From Ochrobactrum sp. CGA5 (GTDB taxonomy: Bacteria; Pseudomonadota; Alphaproteobacteria; Rhizobiales; Rhizobiaceae): 64,000 bases of DNA. The notes beneath the pieces are model-generated. The model did not search any database. It was not told the DNA's origin and saw only the letters and a list, made by a program, of their open reading frames with translations. The position numbers were made by a program, and so were the translations under genes. Location of the stretch: positions 62,001 to 126,000 of the forward strand of contig NZ_VCIG01000009.1 of NCBI RefSeq assembly GCF_006345815.1, read 5' to 3'. Shown here one piece after another: positions 55,613 to 64,000 of this stretch (its first letter is position 1; each line of letters begins with the position of its first letter).

Positions 55613-57313
55613 ATGTCAGAATTCAATCCATCCCTCGCAGACTTCGAGTCGCTGCTGGCGGAATCCTTTGCAACGAACGACCTTGCTGAAGGTTATGTCG
55701 TCAAGGGCCGTATTGTAGCCATTGAGAAGGACATGGCGATCATCGACGCCGGTCTCAAGGTCGAAGGCCGCGTGCCGCTGAAGGAATTCGGCGCAAAGGG
55801 CAAAGACGGCACGCTGAAGCCGGGCGACGAAGTGGAAGTTTACGTCGAGCGCATTGAAAACGCTCTGGGCGAAGCTGTCCTGTCGCGCGAAAAAGCACGC
55901 CGTGAAGAAAGCTGGGTCAAGCTCGAGCAGAAGTTCGCCAATGGCGAGCGCGTCGATGGCGTCATCTTCAATCAGGTCAAGGGTGGTTTCACCGTCGATC
56001 TCGACGGCGCTGTTGCCTTCCTGCCGCGTTCGCAGGTCGACATCCGTCCGATCCGCGACGTCACCCCGCTCATGCACGTCCCGCAACCGTTCGAAATTCT
56101 CAAGATGGACAAGCGTCGCGGCAACATCGTTGTCTCGCGCCGGACCGTTCTTGAAGAAAGCCGTGCGGAACAGCGTTCGGAAATCGTTCAGAACCTTGAA
56201 GAAGGTCAGGTTGTCGAAGGCGTTGTCAAGAACATCACCGATTACGGTGCGTTCGTTGACCTCGGCGGTATCGACGGTCTCCTGCACGTTACCGACATGG
56301 CATGGCGCCGCGTCAACCATCCGTCGGAAATCCTCACCATTGGCCAGACGGTCAAGGTGCAGATCATCCGCATCAACCAGGAAACCCATCGTATCTCGCT
56401 CGGCATGAAGCAGCTCGAGAGCGATCCTTGGGATGGCATCGGCGCGAAGTACCCGATCGGCAAAAAGATCACCGGCACCGTCACGAACATCACCGATTAC
56501 GGTGCGTTCGTCGAGATCGAGCCAGGCATCGAAGGCCTCATCCACGTTTCCGAAATGTCGTGGACCAAGAAGAATGTCCATCCGGGCAAGATTCTCTCCA
56601 CCACGCAGGAAGTCGAAGTCGTTGTGCTCGAAGTTGATCCGGTCAAGCGCCGTATCTCGCTCGGCCTCAAGCAGACCCTCGACAATCCGTGGACGACCTT
56701 TGCCCAGAAGTACCCTGTCGGCACAGTTGTTGAAGGCGAAGTCAAGAACAAGACCGAATTCGGCCTGTTCATTGGCCTCGACGGCGACGTTGACGGCATG
56801 GTTCACCTCTCCGACCTCGACTGGAACCGTCCGGGCGAACAGGTCATCGAAGAGTACAACAAGGGTGAAGTCGTCAAGGCCGTTGTTCTCGACGTTGACG
56901 TCGAGAAGGAACGCATCTCGCTCGGTATCAAGCAGCTTTCCGGCGACAAGGTCGGTGAAGCAGCAACTTCCGGCGACCTGCGGAAGAACGCCGTTGTAAC
57001 GGTTGAAGTCACCGCAGTAACCGACGGCGGCCTTGAAGTTCGTCTGGTCGATCACGACCTCGACAGCTTCATCAAGCGCTCGGATCTGTCACGTGACCGC
57101 GACGAACAGCGTCCGGAACGCTTCACGGTCGGTCAGAAGGTTGACGCCCGCGTCATCGCTTTCGACAAGAAGACCCGCAAGCTGCAGGTCTCGATCAAGG
57201 CGCTCGAAATCGCCGAAGAAAAGGAAGCTGTCGCTCAGTACGGTTCGTCCGACTCCGGCGCTTCGCTCGGCGACATCCTCGGTGCCGCTCTGAAGAAGCA
57301 GGAAAAGAACTAA
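55613..57313 (+). CDS. rpsA: Ribosomal protein S1
   Basis: A 566-residue protein of six S1 OB-fold repeats. The first two are divergent (VVKGRIVAIEKDMAIIDAGL, VDGVIFNQVKGGFTVDLDGA), and the next repeats carry KNITDYGAFVDLGGIDGLLH, TNITDYGAFVEIEPGIEGLI and KNKTEFGLFIGLDGDVDGMV. It delivers messenger RNA to the 30S subunit. Start ATG 55613 follows AGGAG; the open frame to 55583 lies in the leader. Repeats 3 and 4 share an identical 25-base stretch (from 56231 and from 56488). A strong terminator follows. Confidence 0.97.
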   Translation: MSEFNPSLADFESLLAESFATNDLAEGYVVKGRIVAIEKDMAIIDAGLKVEGRVPLKEFGAKGKDGTLKPGDEVEVYVERIENALGEAVLSREKARREESWVKLEQKFANGERVDGVIFNQVKGGFTVDLDGAVAFLPRSQVDIRPIRDVTPLMHVPQPFEILKMDKRRGNIVVSRRTVLEESRAEQRSEIVQNLEEGQVVEGVVKNITDYGAFVDLGGIDGLLHVTDMAWRRVNHPSEILTIGQTVKVQIIRINQETHRISLGMKQLESDPWDGIGAKYPIGKKITGTVTNITDYGAFVEIEPGIEGLIHVSEMSWTKKNVHPGKILSTTQEVEVVVLEVDPVKRRISLGLKQTLDNPWTTFAQKYPVGTVVEGEVKNKTEFGLFIGLDGDVDGMVHLSDLDWNRPGEQVIEEYNKGEVVKAVVLDVDVEKERISLGIKQLSGDKVGEAATSGDLRKNAVVTVEVTAVTDGGLEVRLVDHDLDSFIKRSDLSRDRDEQRPERFTVGQKVDARVIAFDKKTRKLQVSIKALEIAEEKEAVAQYGSSDSGASLGDILGAALKKQEKN

Positions 57314-57340
57314 TCTTTCCCTCTTCAGTTAAACATGGAA

Positions 57341-57365
57341 AAGCCCGCCAATTGGCGGGCTTTTT
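57341..57365 (+). terminator. Terminator of rpsA
   Basis: AAGCCCGCC (57341-57349) and GGCGGGCTT (57354-57362) around AATT, followed by TTTC. Confidence 0.92.
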
Positions 57366-57586
57366 CTTTATTAAATAAATTTAATGCTTCTCTTCTGCCA
57401 CGAAATGGTCACGAATTGGGTCGATCTTCATTACAACATCAGTACTGATTCAGCATTTATATTTCAGATACATCATTTAATATCCAATAAACGCACTACC
57501 GCATCAATACTGGAGGGCAGAGACTTACAGAAAGCCAATTACTTAAACATATCCCTATACAGTTATTTCAAGACGGATTGCATACG

Positions 57587-58351
57587 ATGATTTCCAAGAC
57601 CACCTCTCTTCCCGCGCTGCTCATTTCAGCCGCACTGTTGAGCGCATCATTCGCAACGGCCAGTTTCGCCGAAGAAGCGACAAAGCCAAAAGCAGCAGTA
57701 ACAGAGAGCACGAAGGCTGCGGAGCAGGATGCCATCAAAAAACTGGACGCGATTTCCGACGACGGCCTCGCAGCGGTGCGCGGTGTCACACTGGCTCGAC
57801 TGGCCATTTTTCAAGGAACGCCGGACCAAGCCAAGATTATCCTGACAACCGTGAAGGATGATCTGGATAAAGCCCTGAAAGACACGCCAGCATTGCTCGA
57901 CAAGATGAAAATGGCTGGCGCTCCGGCCGATGAAATCGCAGAGGTTCAATCCGGCACATTGCCGGTCGATATGGAACTTGGTGTCGTTGACGATTACAAG
58001 CTGACGCCTGAAAAGGCAGCGCATCTGAAAAAGGCCAATGAGCATATTCAGCATGGTCGCAAGAAAGAAGCACAGGACGAGCTCAAGCTTGCCGATGTCG
58101 ATCTGGTAATAACCGAAACGACCGCTAATCTGCCAGCTATCGACAAGGATGTCGATCTGGCACTGGAACAGCTCGGCGACAGCAAATACTATGACGCCAA
58201 CCTGACGCTTATCAAGGCAGAGCATATGGTGACCATCCGCTCCAACATGCCGAAAGACGCGATGAGTGCCGACAAGAAGGCCAATCCACCAGCCGAGGCA
58301 AAGCCTGCTGCAGACGCTGCAAAATCAAGCGATGCAGCCAAGAAAAGCTGA
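57587..58351 (+). CDS. YfdX family periplasmic protein
   Basis: A 254-residue exported protein. The signal peptide (MISKTTSLPALLISAALLSA) is cleaved near SFA. The mature part is Ala/Lys/Asp-rich and largely helical: AIKKLDAISDDGLAAVRGVT, LARLAIFQGTPDQAKIILTT, HLKKANEHIQHGRKKEAQDE and YYDANLTLIKAEHMVTIRSN. This is the YfdX pattern, linked to acid and envelope stress in enterobacteria. The C-terminal 35 residues are low complexity. ATG 57587 is preferred. The roughly 200 bases upstream are markedly AT-rich compared with neighbours. Confidence 0.8.
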   Translation: MISKTTSLPALLISAALLSASFATASFAEEATKPKAAVTESTKAAEQDAIKKLDAISDDGLAAVRGVTLARLAIFQGTPDQAKIILTTVKDDLDKALKDTPALLDKMKMAGAPADEIAEVQSGTLPVDMELGVVDDYKLTPEKAAHLKKANEHIQHGRKKEAQDELKLADVDLVITETTANLPAIDKDVDLALEQLGDSKYYDANLTLIKAEHMVTIRSNMPKDAMSADKKANPPAEAKPAADAAKSSDAAKKS

Positions 58352-58366
58352 CCATCAGCTTATGAG

Positions 58367-58403
58367 AAGAAGCCGGGATGGGAACCCCATCCCGGCTTCT
58401 TTA
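58367..58403. terminator. Bidirectional terminator between the YfdX and YeiH-type genes
   Basis: AGAAGCCGGGATGGG pairs with CCCATCCCGGCTTCT around a short loop, with TTT after it on the plus strand. It reaches into the stop of the converging transporter gene. Confidence 0.85.
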
Positions 58404-59420
58404 TGCAACGCTGAGCATATGGATCAGGCCAAGGCTTATAACGCAGAGAGCCAGGAGTGAAAGCACTGCGGTCAGCGTGACGCGACCGCCCGCCGACGCT
58501 ACAGAGCGGATATCGACGCCGAGGCCAAGGGCTGCCATCGAAATGATGGTCAGGATGGTCGAGGTGTATTGAATGCCTGGCAGGATCGATTCCGGTATCA
58601 GGTGCAGCGAATGCAGCGCCATCATGCCAAGGAAGCCGAGGATGAACCATGGCACCAACTGGAAGAAACCCGGCTTGGCGTTTGCGTCCTTGTTTCCAGC
58701 AAGAAGCGCCAGCGCGAGGATGACCGGTCCGAGCATCAACACGCGCACAAGTTTCACCAAAGTGCCAAGCTGAACGCTGATCGTCGCGACCGGCGCAGTG
58801 GCTGCCAGAACCTGTGGCACGGCATAGACGGTCAGGCCGGCCAGCACGCCATATTGCGTATGCGACAGCCCGAGAAGCGGCACCAGAAGTGGCAGGAGCA
58901 GTACGACGGCCACGCCGAGAATAGCGGTAAAGGCGATGGAAGCCGCCACGTCCTCGCTTCCCGCGCCGATAACCGGTGCGGTTGCGGCGATGGCGGAGTT
59001 ACCGCAAATGGAATTACCGCAGGCGACCAGCACGGCCATCCGGTGCGGAAGCTTCAACAGGCGCCCGATGCCGTAACTGAGTGTAATGGCCAGAACAACA
59101 ACGCCCGCAATGCCGAAAATGAGCCCCGAACCCGCCTCCACCACCGCGCTGGCGCTGATCGATGCACCGAGCAGCACCACTGCAATTTCCAGAAGAAGTT
59201 TGGCGGAAAAGCCGATGCCCTTGTTGAACTGTTTGCCGGGACGCAGAAACGTCCGCACAACAGTACCGAGGAGAATAGCGAGTACCAGTGCTTCGAGCCA
59301 GGCACGCCCTGCATAATGTTCCTCAACCCTTTCAAGCCCAATCGCCGCTATTGCGACGGCAACGCTCAGACCAAGTCCTGGGAGGATGTTCTGGAATTTG
59401 GAGTAGGTCATTGTCGGCAT
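58401..59420 (-). CDS. YeiH/UPF0324 family putative sulfate exporter, membrane protein
   Basis: A 339-residue protein with about ten membrane segments, starting MPTMTYSKFQNILPGLGLSV (ATG 59411 is an alternative start). Motifs are LLLEIAVVLLGASISASAVV, VACGNSICGNSAIAATAPVI and FTAILGVAVVLLLPLLVPLL, which define the Cons_hypoth698/YeiH family. It is divergent from a LysR regulator, as yeiH and yeiE are in E. coli, where the pair is linked to sulfite or sulfate stress. Transported substrate here is inferred. Confidence 0.85.
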   Translation of the reverse strand: MPTMTYSKFQNILPGLGLSVAVAIAAIGLERVEEHYAGRAWLEALVLAILLGTVVRTFLRPGKQFNKGIGFSAKLLLEIAVVLLGASISASAVVEAGSGLIFGIAGVVVLAITLSYGIGRLLKLPHRMAVLVACGNSICGNSAIAATAPVIGAGSEDVAASIAFTAILGVAVVLLLPLLVPLLGLSHTQYGVLAGLTVYAVPQVLAATAPVATISVQLGTLVKLVRVLMLGPVILALALLAGNKDANAKPGFFQLVPWFILGFLGMMALHSLHLIPESILPGIQYTSTILTIISMAALGLGVDIRSVASAGGRVTLTAVLSLLALCVISLGLIHMLSVA

Positions 59421-59447
59421 TTCAAATCTGACTGTTCGCTTTTCTCG

Positions 59448-59546
59448 CATTATCCCGCACAAAATCGCTGTGCACTTTTGCTGGAAACGCTGTTTTCCTT
59501 GGCATTGTCCCGCGCAAAACCGCTATGCACTTTTGCTGGAAATGCT
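59448..59546. repeat. Two tandem copies of a short palindromic repeat unit
   Basis: GCATTATCCCGCACAAAATC (from 59448) and GCATTGTCCCGCGCAAAACC (from 59502) begin two copies of a 45-base unit. Both continue with GCTxTGCACTTTTGCTGGAAAxGCT and lie 54 bases apart. The inner motif resembles the repeats at 7787 and 17088. Confidence 0.75.
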
Positions 59547-59619
59547 CATGTGAGAATTATTTTCTGATTAGATGCCTGATTTCGCCTGTTCAATCCATTT
59601 CATTGTATGTCATATTTCA

Positions 59620-59634
59620 TTCGATAATATCGAA
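59620..59634 (+). promoter_or_regulatory. LysR-type palindrome upstream of the LysR gene
   Basis: TTCGATA-A-TATCGAA is a perfect 15-bp palindrome of the LysR T-N11/13-A kind, ending 11 bases before the LysR ATG. It is between two divergent genes and is a likely binding site for autoregulation. Confidence 0.65.
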
Positions 59635-59645
59635 CGATAAGAACT

Positions 59646-60539
59646 ATGACCCTGGAACAGCTAAGAATTTTCATTGAGGTTGCCGAACGCGAACACCTCA
59701 CACGAGCGTCGGAGGTCCTGAACCTGACGCCTTCGGCGGTCAGTTCGGCTATCCGCACGTTGGAAGATCGCTACGGAGCGACACTCTTCAACCGCATCGG
59801 GCGGCGGATCGAGCTTACCGGTGATGGGCACATGTTTCTGGATGAGGCGCGCGCGACGCTTGCGCGTGCCCGTTCTGCTGAACGTATGCTGTCGGAACTT
59901 GGTGGCGGTAAGCGCGGCATTCTCGCCATTCATGCCAGTCAGACTATCGCCAGTTATTGGCTGCCGCCCTTTCTGGCAAAGTTTCACGCAACCTACCCGC
60001 TGATTGATGTACGACTGACGCTTGGCAATACTGAAAGCGCCACCGAAGCAACCGAGGAAGGAATTGCCGATATCGGCCTTGTGGAAGGCACTGTGCAGGC
60101 ACCGTCTCTATCGATCAGCCGGGTTGCAAGCGACCAGCTTATTCTGGTGACGCGGCCCGATCATGATTGGGGTATCGGCGGCAAGCTAAGCTGGGACCGG
60201 CTTTTCGAGGGAAAATGGATATTGCGTGAGCAGGGATCGGGGACACGCAGCGTTTTCGAGGATGCGATGCGCGCTTCCGGTTACAATCCCGCACGGCTGC
60301 ATGTGGCGCTTGAACTGCCCTCGAACGAGGCGATCTGTTCGGCGGTGCGCTCGGGTGACTATGTGACGGCGATATCGGAACTTGTCGCCGCCCCGCATCT
60401 TGCTGCCGAAACGCTGGTGAAAGCCGATTTCGCTCTCCCGCAGCGTCAGTTTCTCATGCTGCAACACAAGGACCGATACAGGACAAAAGCTCTACAGGCT
60501 TTCGCCAGTTTGCTGACTGGTGGGGATCAGCGAATCTGA
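59646..60539 (+). CDS. LysR family transcriptional regulator (YeiE-like)
   Basis: A 297-residue regulator. The N-terminal winged helix is MTLEQLRIFIEVAEREHLTR, ASEVLNLTPSAVSSAIRTLE, with the LysR substrate-binding fold from about residue 90 (GILAIHASQTIASYWLPPFL, DIGLVEGTVQAPSLSISRVA). It is divergent from the YeiH-type transporter, which it most likely activates. Its final 13 bases overlap the converging transglycosylase gene. Confidence 0.9.
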   Translation: MTLEQLRIFIEVAEREHLTRASEVLNLTPSAVSSAIRTLEDRYGATLFNRIGRRIELTGDGHMFLDEARATLARARSAERMLSELGGGKRGILAIHASQTIASYWLPPFLAKFHATYPLIDVRLTLGNTESATEATEEGIADIGLVEGTVQAPSLSISRVASDQLILVTRPDHDWGIGGKLSWDRLFEGKWILREQGSGTRSVFEDAMRASGYNPARLHVALELPSNEAICSAVRSGDYVTAISELVAAPHLAAETLVKADFALPQRQFLMLQHKDRYRTKALQAFASLLTGGDQRI

Positions 60540-61786
60540 CGCAACAATTCCGGCTGCGGAAAGCAAGTCGCCGCTAGGCCATTGTTTGCCTGCCACAGGC
60601 CGATGGAGCGACGGGTCTTGAAACCGGGAAGACCGTCCGGCTTGCCGACGTCATAGCCCAAAGCCTGCATGCGTTTCTGCATTGCACCGATATCCGACCG
60701 GTACATTGTGCCGACGTCGCCCCATCCACGACTGAAATCGCCTGCACCATAGGCAATACGGTCGCCGACATGACCGATGAAGAGCGCATAGAGGTCGCTC
60801 ATATTGTAATCTTTGAGCACGTAAAAATTGGGCGTCACGATAAAGGCCGGACCGTAGCGACCAGCAGGCATGAGCAGAAAACCCTCGCCCTTCAATTCAT
60901 TGGCCGGAAATGGCTTTCCATTCACTCGCGTAATGCCAAGCTTCGCCCATTCGGCAAAAGTCTTACCCTGATCCGGGCCTTCCAGCGAACAGGAAACATT
61001 CTGCGGCACGTTTACTTCAAAGCCCCAGTCGCGGCCCTTCTGCCAGCCGTGCAGTTTCAGATAATTGGCGATGGAGGCAAGCGTGTCAGGCACTGAATTC
61101 CAGATGTCACGCTTGCCGTCAGCATCGAAATCGACAGCGTGTTTCAGATAGGACGTCGGCATGAATTGCGGTTGGCCGAGTGCACCCGCCCATGAGCTTT
61201 TCATGGCAGCTTCGTCGATATAGCCCTTGGAAGCGATTTCGAGCGCAGCAATCAGTTCCTTGCGGAACATATCCTTGCGGCTCGCCATAAAGGCCTTGGT
61301 GCCGAGCACCTCATAAGCATTATAGGGAATCTTCACCCTGCCAAAGCCGGATTCGCGGCCCCATACGGCAAGCAGGACACGCGCCGAAACACCGTATTTC
61401 TGCTCAATGCGGCTCAGGAGGTTGGCATATTGGCCATAGCGCTCCTTGCCGCCGCTTGTGACCAACCCCATTGTCTTGGCGTTAAAATATTTCCCGGGCG
61501 CGCCAAACTCCGCCTGTTTCTGTTCTTTCGGTGTCGTGGCCTTTTCGCCGGGAATGACGAGATCTGGCAGCTTCCAGTTGATCGAGATCCCGGCAAAAGC
61601 CTGATCGAACACGGCGCGGGACACGCCTGCTGCCTTCGCTTCCGGCCAAAGGTCCCTTTCCAGCCAGTTTCGATACTGGGTTTCAATCTGCGCCTTGGAC
61701 GGTGCGGCAATAGCGGTAGAAATGACGAGGCTGGCAACCAGTGCGAGGCCAATCTTCAGGCTAAGCTTCCAATTTCCCGCTGCCAT
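60527..61786 (-). CDS. Lytic murein transglycosylase (MltB/SLT_2 type)
   Basis: A 419-residue exported enzyme starting MAAGNWKLSLKIGLALVASL at ATG 61786 with GGAGAA upstream. The signal peptide ends near AIA. The SLT_2 domain (about 35-330) contains RVLLAVWGRESGFGRVKIPY with the catalytic Glu, and SWAGALGQPQFMPTSYLKHA. A C-terminal peptidoglycan-binding domain carries QKRMQALGYDVGKPDGLPGF. It cleaves glycan strands in the periplasm. It starts 16 bases after recR, so it is probably in the dnaX-ybaB-recR operon. Confidence 0.9.
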   Translation of the reverse strand: MAAGNWKLSLKIGLALVASLVISTAIAAPSKAQIETQYRNWLERDLWPEAKAAGVSRAVFDQAFAGISINWKLPDLVIPGEKATTPKEQKQAEFGAPGKYFNAKTMGLVTSGGKERYGQYANLLSRIEQKYGVSARVLLAVWGRESGFGRVKIPYNAYEVLGTKAFMASRKDMFRKELIAALEIASKGYIDEAAMKSSWAGALGQPQFMPTSYLKHAVDFDADGKRDIWNSVPDTLASIANYLKLHGWQKGRDWGFEVNVPQNVSCSLEGPDQGKTFAEWAKLGITRVNGKPFPANELKGEGFLLMPAGRYGPAFIVTPNFYVLKDYNMSDLYALFIGHVGDRIAYGAGDFSRGWGDVGTMYRSDIGAMQKRMQALGYDVGKPDGLPGFKTRRSIGLWQANNGLAATCFPQPELLRQIR

Positions 61787-61802
61787 GCCTTCTCCATTAG
61801 TT

Positions 61803-62408
61803 CTAAAGAGTGGTTCTTGCCCGCAAGGCGGCAGCAAGTGTGCCTTCATCCAGATAATCGAGTTCGCCACCGACAGGAACGCCATGGGCGAGCCGCGTGA
61901 CGCGAACCTCGAAGCTCGATAGCTGATCGGTGATGTAATGCGCCGTGGTCTGGCCTTCGACAGTCGCGTTGACTGCGAGAATCACTTCCTTGACGGCACC
62001 GGTGGCAACGCGCTCCACCAGTCCCTTGATGTTGAGATCATCCGGGCCGATGCCATCGAGCGGCGAGAGGCGACCGCCGAGAACATGATAACGCACATTC
62101 ATCGTCCCGGCCCGTTCCAATGCCCAGAGGTCGGAAACATCCTCAACCACGATAAGCGTGGCGGGATCGCGACGCTCATCGGTGCAGATCGTGCACAGAT
62201 CGGACGTGTCGACATTGCCGCAACAAGAACAGATGCGCACCTTTTCGGCCGCCTCCTGCATAGCACCGCCAAGCGGCACCAGAAGCGCTTCCTTCTTCTT
62301 GATAAGATGCAGCGCCGCACGACGGGCCGAACGCGGCCCAAGTCCCGGCACGCGGGCGAGAAGCTGGATGAGGCGTTCGATTTCAGGACCGGCTATTCGT
62401 TTGGACAT
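61803..62408 (-). CDS. recR: Recombination protein RecR
   Basis: A 201-residue protein that works with RecF/RecO in gap repair. A helix-hairpin-helix ([20 protein letters not shown]) is followed by a zinc finger ([16 protein letters not shown]) and a Toprim domain ([17 protein letters not shown]). Full length. It lies between ybaB and the transglycosylase gene in the usual dnaX-ybaB-recR order. Confidence 0.96.
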   Translation of the reverse strand: MSKRIAGPEIERLIQLLARVPGLGPRSARRAALHLIKKKEALLVPLGGAMQEAAEKVRICSCCGNVDTSDLCTICTDERRDPATLIVVEDVSDLWALERAGTMNVRYHVLGGRLSPLDGIGPDDLNIKGLVERVATGAVKEVILAVNATVEGQTTAHYITDQLSSFEVRVTRLAHGVPVGGELDYLDEGTLAAALRARTTL

Positions 62409-62531
62409 TTGCTTAAGGAAGTATGGGAAAGGACAATAACAGGGTTGGGAACAAGGAACAGGAAATATGCGTCGTGGCGGCAGTCAGGCCGACCAAACAT
62501 ACTGCCCTAGTCGCTTGTTCCCCCTCCTCAC

Positions 62532-62855
62532 TTAAAACGGAAGCTTGAACCCCGGAGGGATCGGCAGACCGGCGGTGAGCGACTGTGTCTTCTCGGCCAT
62601 GGCTGCCTCAAGCTTCGCCTTGGCATCGTTATGCGCCGCGATAATCAGGTCTTCGAGGATTTCGACCTCTTCTTCCTTCATCAGCGACGGGTCGATTTTC
62701 AGCGCCGAAAGGGTGCCCTTGCCGGAAAGCGTAATCGTCACCAGTCCGCCGCCCGAAGAGGCTGAGGCTTCCATGGTTGCGATCTCGTCCTGCATGGCCT
62801 TCATCTTGGCCTGCAATTCCTTCGCCTGCTTCATCATGCCCATCATGTCACGCAT
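62532..62855 (-). CDS. YbaB/EbfC family nucleoid-associated protein
   Basis: A 107-residue DNA-binding protein: [40 protein letters not shown] and [20 protein letters not shown] are the YbaB signatures. It forms a tweezers-like dimer on DNA. It is 24 bases after dnaX and 123 bases before recR. Confidence 0.94.
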   Translation of the reverse strand: MRDMMGMMKQAKELQAKMKAMQDEIATMEASASSGGGLVTITLSGKGTLSALKIDPSLMKEEEVEILEDLIIAAHNDAKAKLEAAMAEKTQSLTAGLPIPPGFKLPF

Positions 62856-62879
62856 GGGTTCACTCCATCATTCCGTAAA

Positions 62880-64000
62880 TCAGTCGTCTTCAGACGGTGC
62901 GCCGGGGATTTCCGCCACAGCATCGAGGTCAATGTCCTCGTCGTCATTCTGTTCCGGTACGGCAATACGCACATCGGTGATTCTTGCCCCTGGAAAGGCC
63001 GCCAGAATGGCGGCTACATCGGGATCGGCCCGGGCGTCGGTTACCAGATTGTCGCGGCGCTCGGTTTCCGCCTCTGAAATGGTCTGACCTGCCACGTCGC
63101 GCGCGACAGTCACCACCCAGCGAATGCCGGTCCAATTCAGGAGGCGTTGTGAAATGTCACTCGGCAGCGATTTCGGCGCATCGTCGGTCAGGCCAATTTC
63201 CAGTCGCCCGGGTGCGATGGATGCAAGCCGCACGCAGCTCTTGACCAGAATCTTGAACTGCATGTCGCGGTGCTTGTCGGCGAGTGCAACCACATCATGC
63301 AGGCTGTTGACCGGCACCGACGGCTGCGGCGCATTCTCCACAAATTGCTGCGGTGCAGCTGATGGCTGAACCGGCTGGGGCGGCGTTTCCACGATACGCA
63401 TGGCCGTAGCTGGTCCGCCAGAGGCGGAGACCATCGAAGACGAGCCAACCGCATCGGGGGCAAAACGCGCTTCAGGCGCGCCACTGCCACCATTCGGTCG
63501 CGGATTGCCCGGCTGCGGGCGTGGGGTCGAAACAGAGCCATTGTCGAGACCGCGGATCGCCTCATCCAGTGTCGGCAGATCGGCCGCATGGGCAAGCCGG
63601 ATCAAAAGCATTTCTGCAGCCTGCACAGGTCTTGCCGCCGTATCGACTTCCGCGATGCCTTTAAGCAGCATCTGCCAGGTGCGCGACAGCACACGAACGG
63701 ACAGTTTCTGTGCGAACTCACGCCCGCGCACGCGCTCTTCCTCCGCAAGCGACACATCTTCAGCCACGTCCGGCGTGAAACGCAGGCGTGTCACCAGATG
63801 GTTGAAATCGGCGAGATCGGTCAAAACGACCGATGGATCGGCACCAACATCATATTGCGCGCGAAACTCGGTCAACGCACCAGCCACATCGCCGCGCATC
63901 AGCATCTCAAAGAGGTCGATAATGCGGGCACGGTCTGCAAGGCCCAGCATGGAGCGCACGGCTTCCACCGTAACGGTGCCCGCACCATGCGCGATGGCCT
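62880..64000 (-). CDS. dnaX: DNA polymerase III tau/gamma subunit, C-terminal part (gene cut by window edge)
   Basis: The last 373 codons of dnaX; the start lies beyond the right edge. The frame is open through the boundary (GTVTVEAVRSMLGLADRARI). Domain III (to about residue 160 of the visible part) is followed by a Pro/Ala/Gly-rich linker and the tau C-terminal region (PVNSLHDVVALADKHRDMQF, WTGIRWVVTVARDVAG) that binds the alpha subunit. The ATPase domain is outside. First gene of dnaX-ybaB-recR. Confidence 0.94.
   Translation of the reverse strand, partial: AIAHGAGTVTVEAVRSMLGLADRARIIDLFEMLMRGDVAGALTEFRAQYDVGADPSVVLTDLADFNHLVTRLRFTPDVAEDVSLAEEERVRGREFAQKLSVRVLSRTWQMLLKGIAEVDTAARPVQAAEMLLIRLAHAADLPTLDEAIRGLDNGSVSTPRPQPGNPRPNGGSGAPEARFAPDAVGSSSMVSASGGPATAMRIVETPPQPVQPSAAPQQFVENAPQPSVPVNSLHDVVALADKHRDMQFKILVKSCVRLASIAPGRLEIGLTDDAPKSLPSDISQRLLNWTGIRWVVTVARDVAGQTISEAETERRDNLVTDARADPDVAAILAAFPGARITDVRIAVPEQNDDEDIDLDAVAEIPGAPSEDD

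Noticed and set aside
56231-56512. Identical 25-base direct repeat, considered as a mobile or CRISPR-like repeat
   Set aside because: It lies at the same position of S1 repeats 3 and 4 and is explained by domain duplication.
55616-57055. 479-codon open frame on the minus strand opposite rpsA
   Set aside because: Antisense shadow of the six S1 repeats; repetitive only because S1 is repetitive.
62409-62531. Gap between recR and ybaB checked for an SRP RNA gene
   Set aside because: No GGAAG-type SRP core or stable long hairpin is present.

Overview
The window looks like chromosomal DNA of an alphaproteobacterium of the order Hyphomicrobiales (Rhizobiales), most likely the Brucella/Ochrobactrum group. 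The evidence is a CP4-like class II EPSP synthase, a fructose-type frcBCAK transporter cassette with a ROK repressor, an imuA-imuB-dnaE2 cassette behind a GAAC-N7-GAAC LexA box, a TIGR02300 gene, an Irr-type iron box, a CtrA box, and short palindromic repeats of about 100 bp like the Bru-RS elements described in Brucella. I name the group by recognition; no database was searched. Most of the window is ordinary, densely packed core chromosome. I see no prophage, insertion sequence, integrase or CRISPR array.

Layout. 0-1.3 kb: a ParD-like small protein coupled to a gene that runs off the left edge, then a MarR regulator with a coupled small gene. 1.3-7 kb: the SOS mutasome imuA-imuB-dnaE2. 7-10.3 kb: a hemolysin III-type membrane protein, a lytic transglycosylase lipoprotein, three small genes and a fumarylacetoacetate-hydrolase-family enzyme. 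10.4-15.7 kb: frcK-frcA-frcC-frcB, with a divergent ROK regulator and a perfect 27-bp operator-like palindrome between them. 15.7-20.5 kb: DUF2000, an AraC regulator, pgm, the Mrp/ApbC scaffold and a ribbon-helix-helix protein. 20.7-25 kb: gloA, a copper-handling pair (DUF2946-like protein and a YcnI-PCuAC fusion), an unrecognised set of small genes behind an Irr-like box, and an L,D-transpeptidase. 25.4-32.1 kb: tamA-tamB. 32.3-33.6 kb: two candidate small RNAs around an SH3 gene. 33.6-37.8 kb: cyoABCD quinol oxidase. 38.3-41.3 kb: a MoeA-like protein, a Dabb protein, an ORF followed by an in-frame open extension, and a membrane-anchored tyrosine phosphatase. 41.3-51.3 kb: a branched-chain amino-acid-type binding protein and leucine/isovalerate catabolism (liuA-B-D-E-C) beside acetoacetyl-CoA synthetase. 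51.6-57.3 kb: a GST, tRNA-Ala(GGC), TIGR02300, and aroA-cmk then rpsA. 57.6-64 kb: a YfdX protein, a YeiH-type transporter with divergent LysR regulator, and dnaX-ybaB-recR-mltB, with dnaX cut by the right edge.

How the parts work together. The liu genes convert isovaleryl-CoA to acetyl-CoA and acetoacetate, and the neighbouring synthetase can reactivate acetoacetate. FrcBCA imports sugar and FrcK may phosphorylate it. TamA-TamB, the lytic transglycosylases, the L,D-transpeptidase and Pgm all serve the envelope. ImuA, ImuB and DnaE2 form a damage-induced translesion polymerase.

The least ordinary features are these: (1) two minus-strand candidate small RNAs of identical two-hairpin design with pyrimidine-rich (CCUCC) loops on either side of the SH3 gene; (2) an Irr-like iron box ahead of an overlooked 59-codon ORF that is ATGA-coupled to a Cys-rich 169-aa protein; (3) a 79-codon open frame that follows the stop of a small gene in the same frame and ends right at a terminator; (4) an Mrp protein lacking the usual CxxC.
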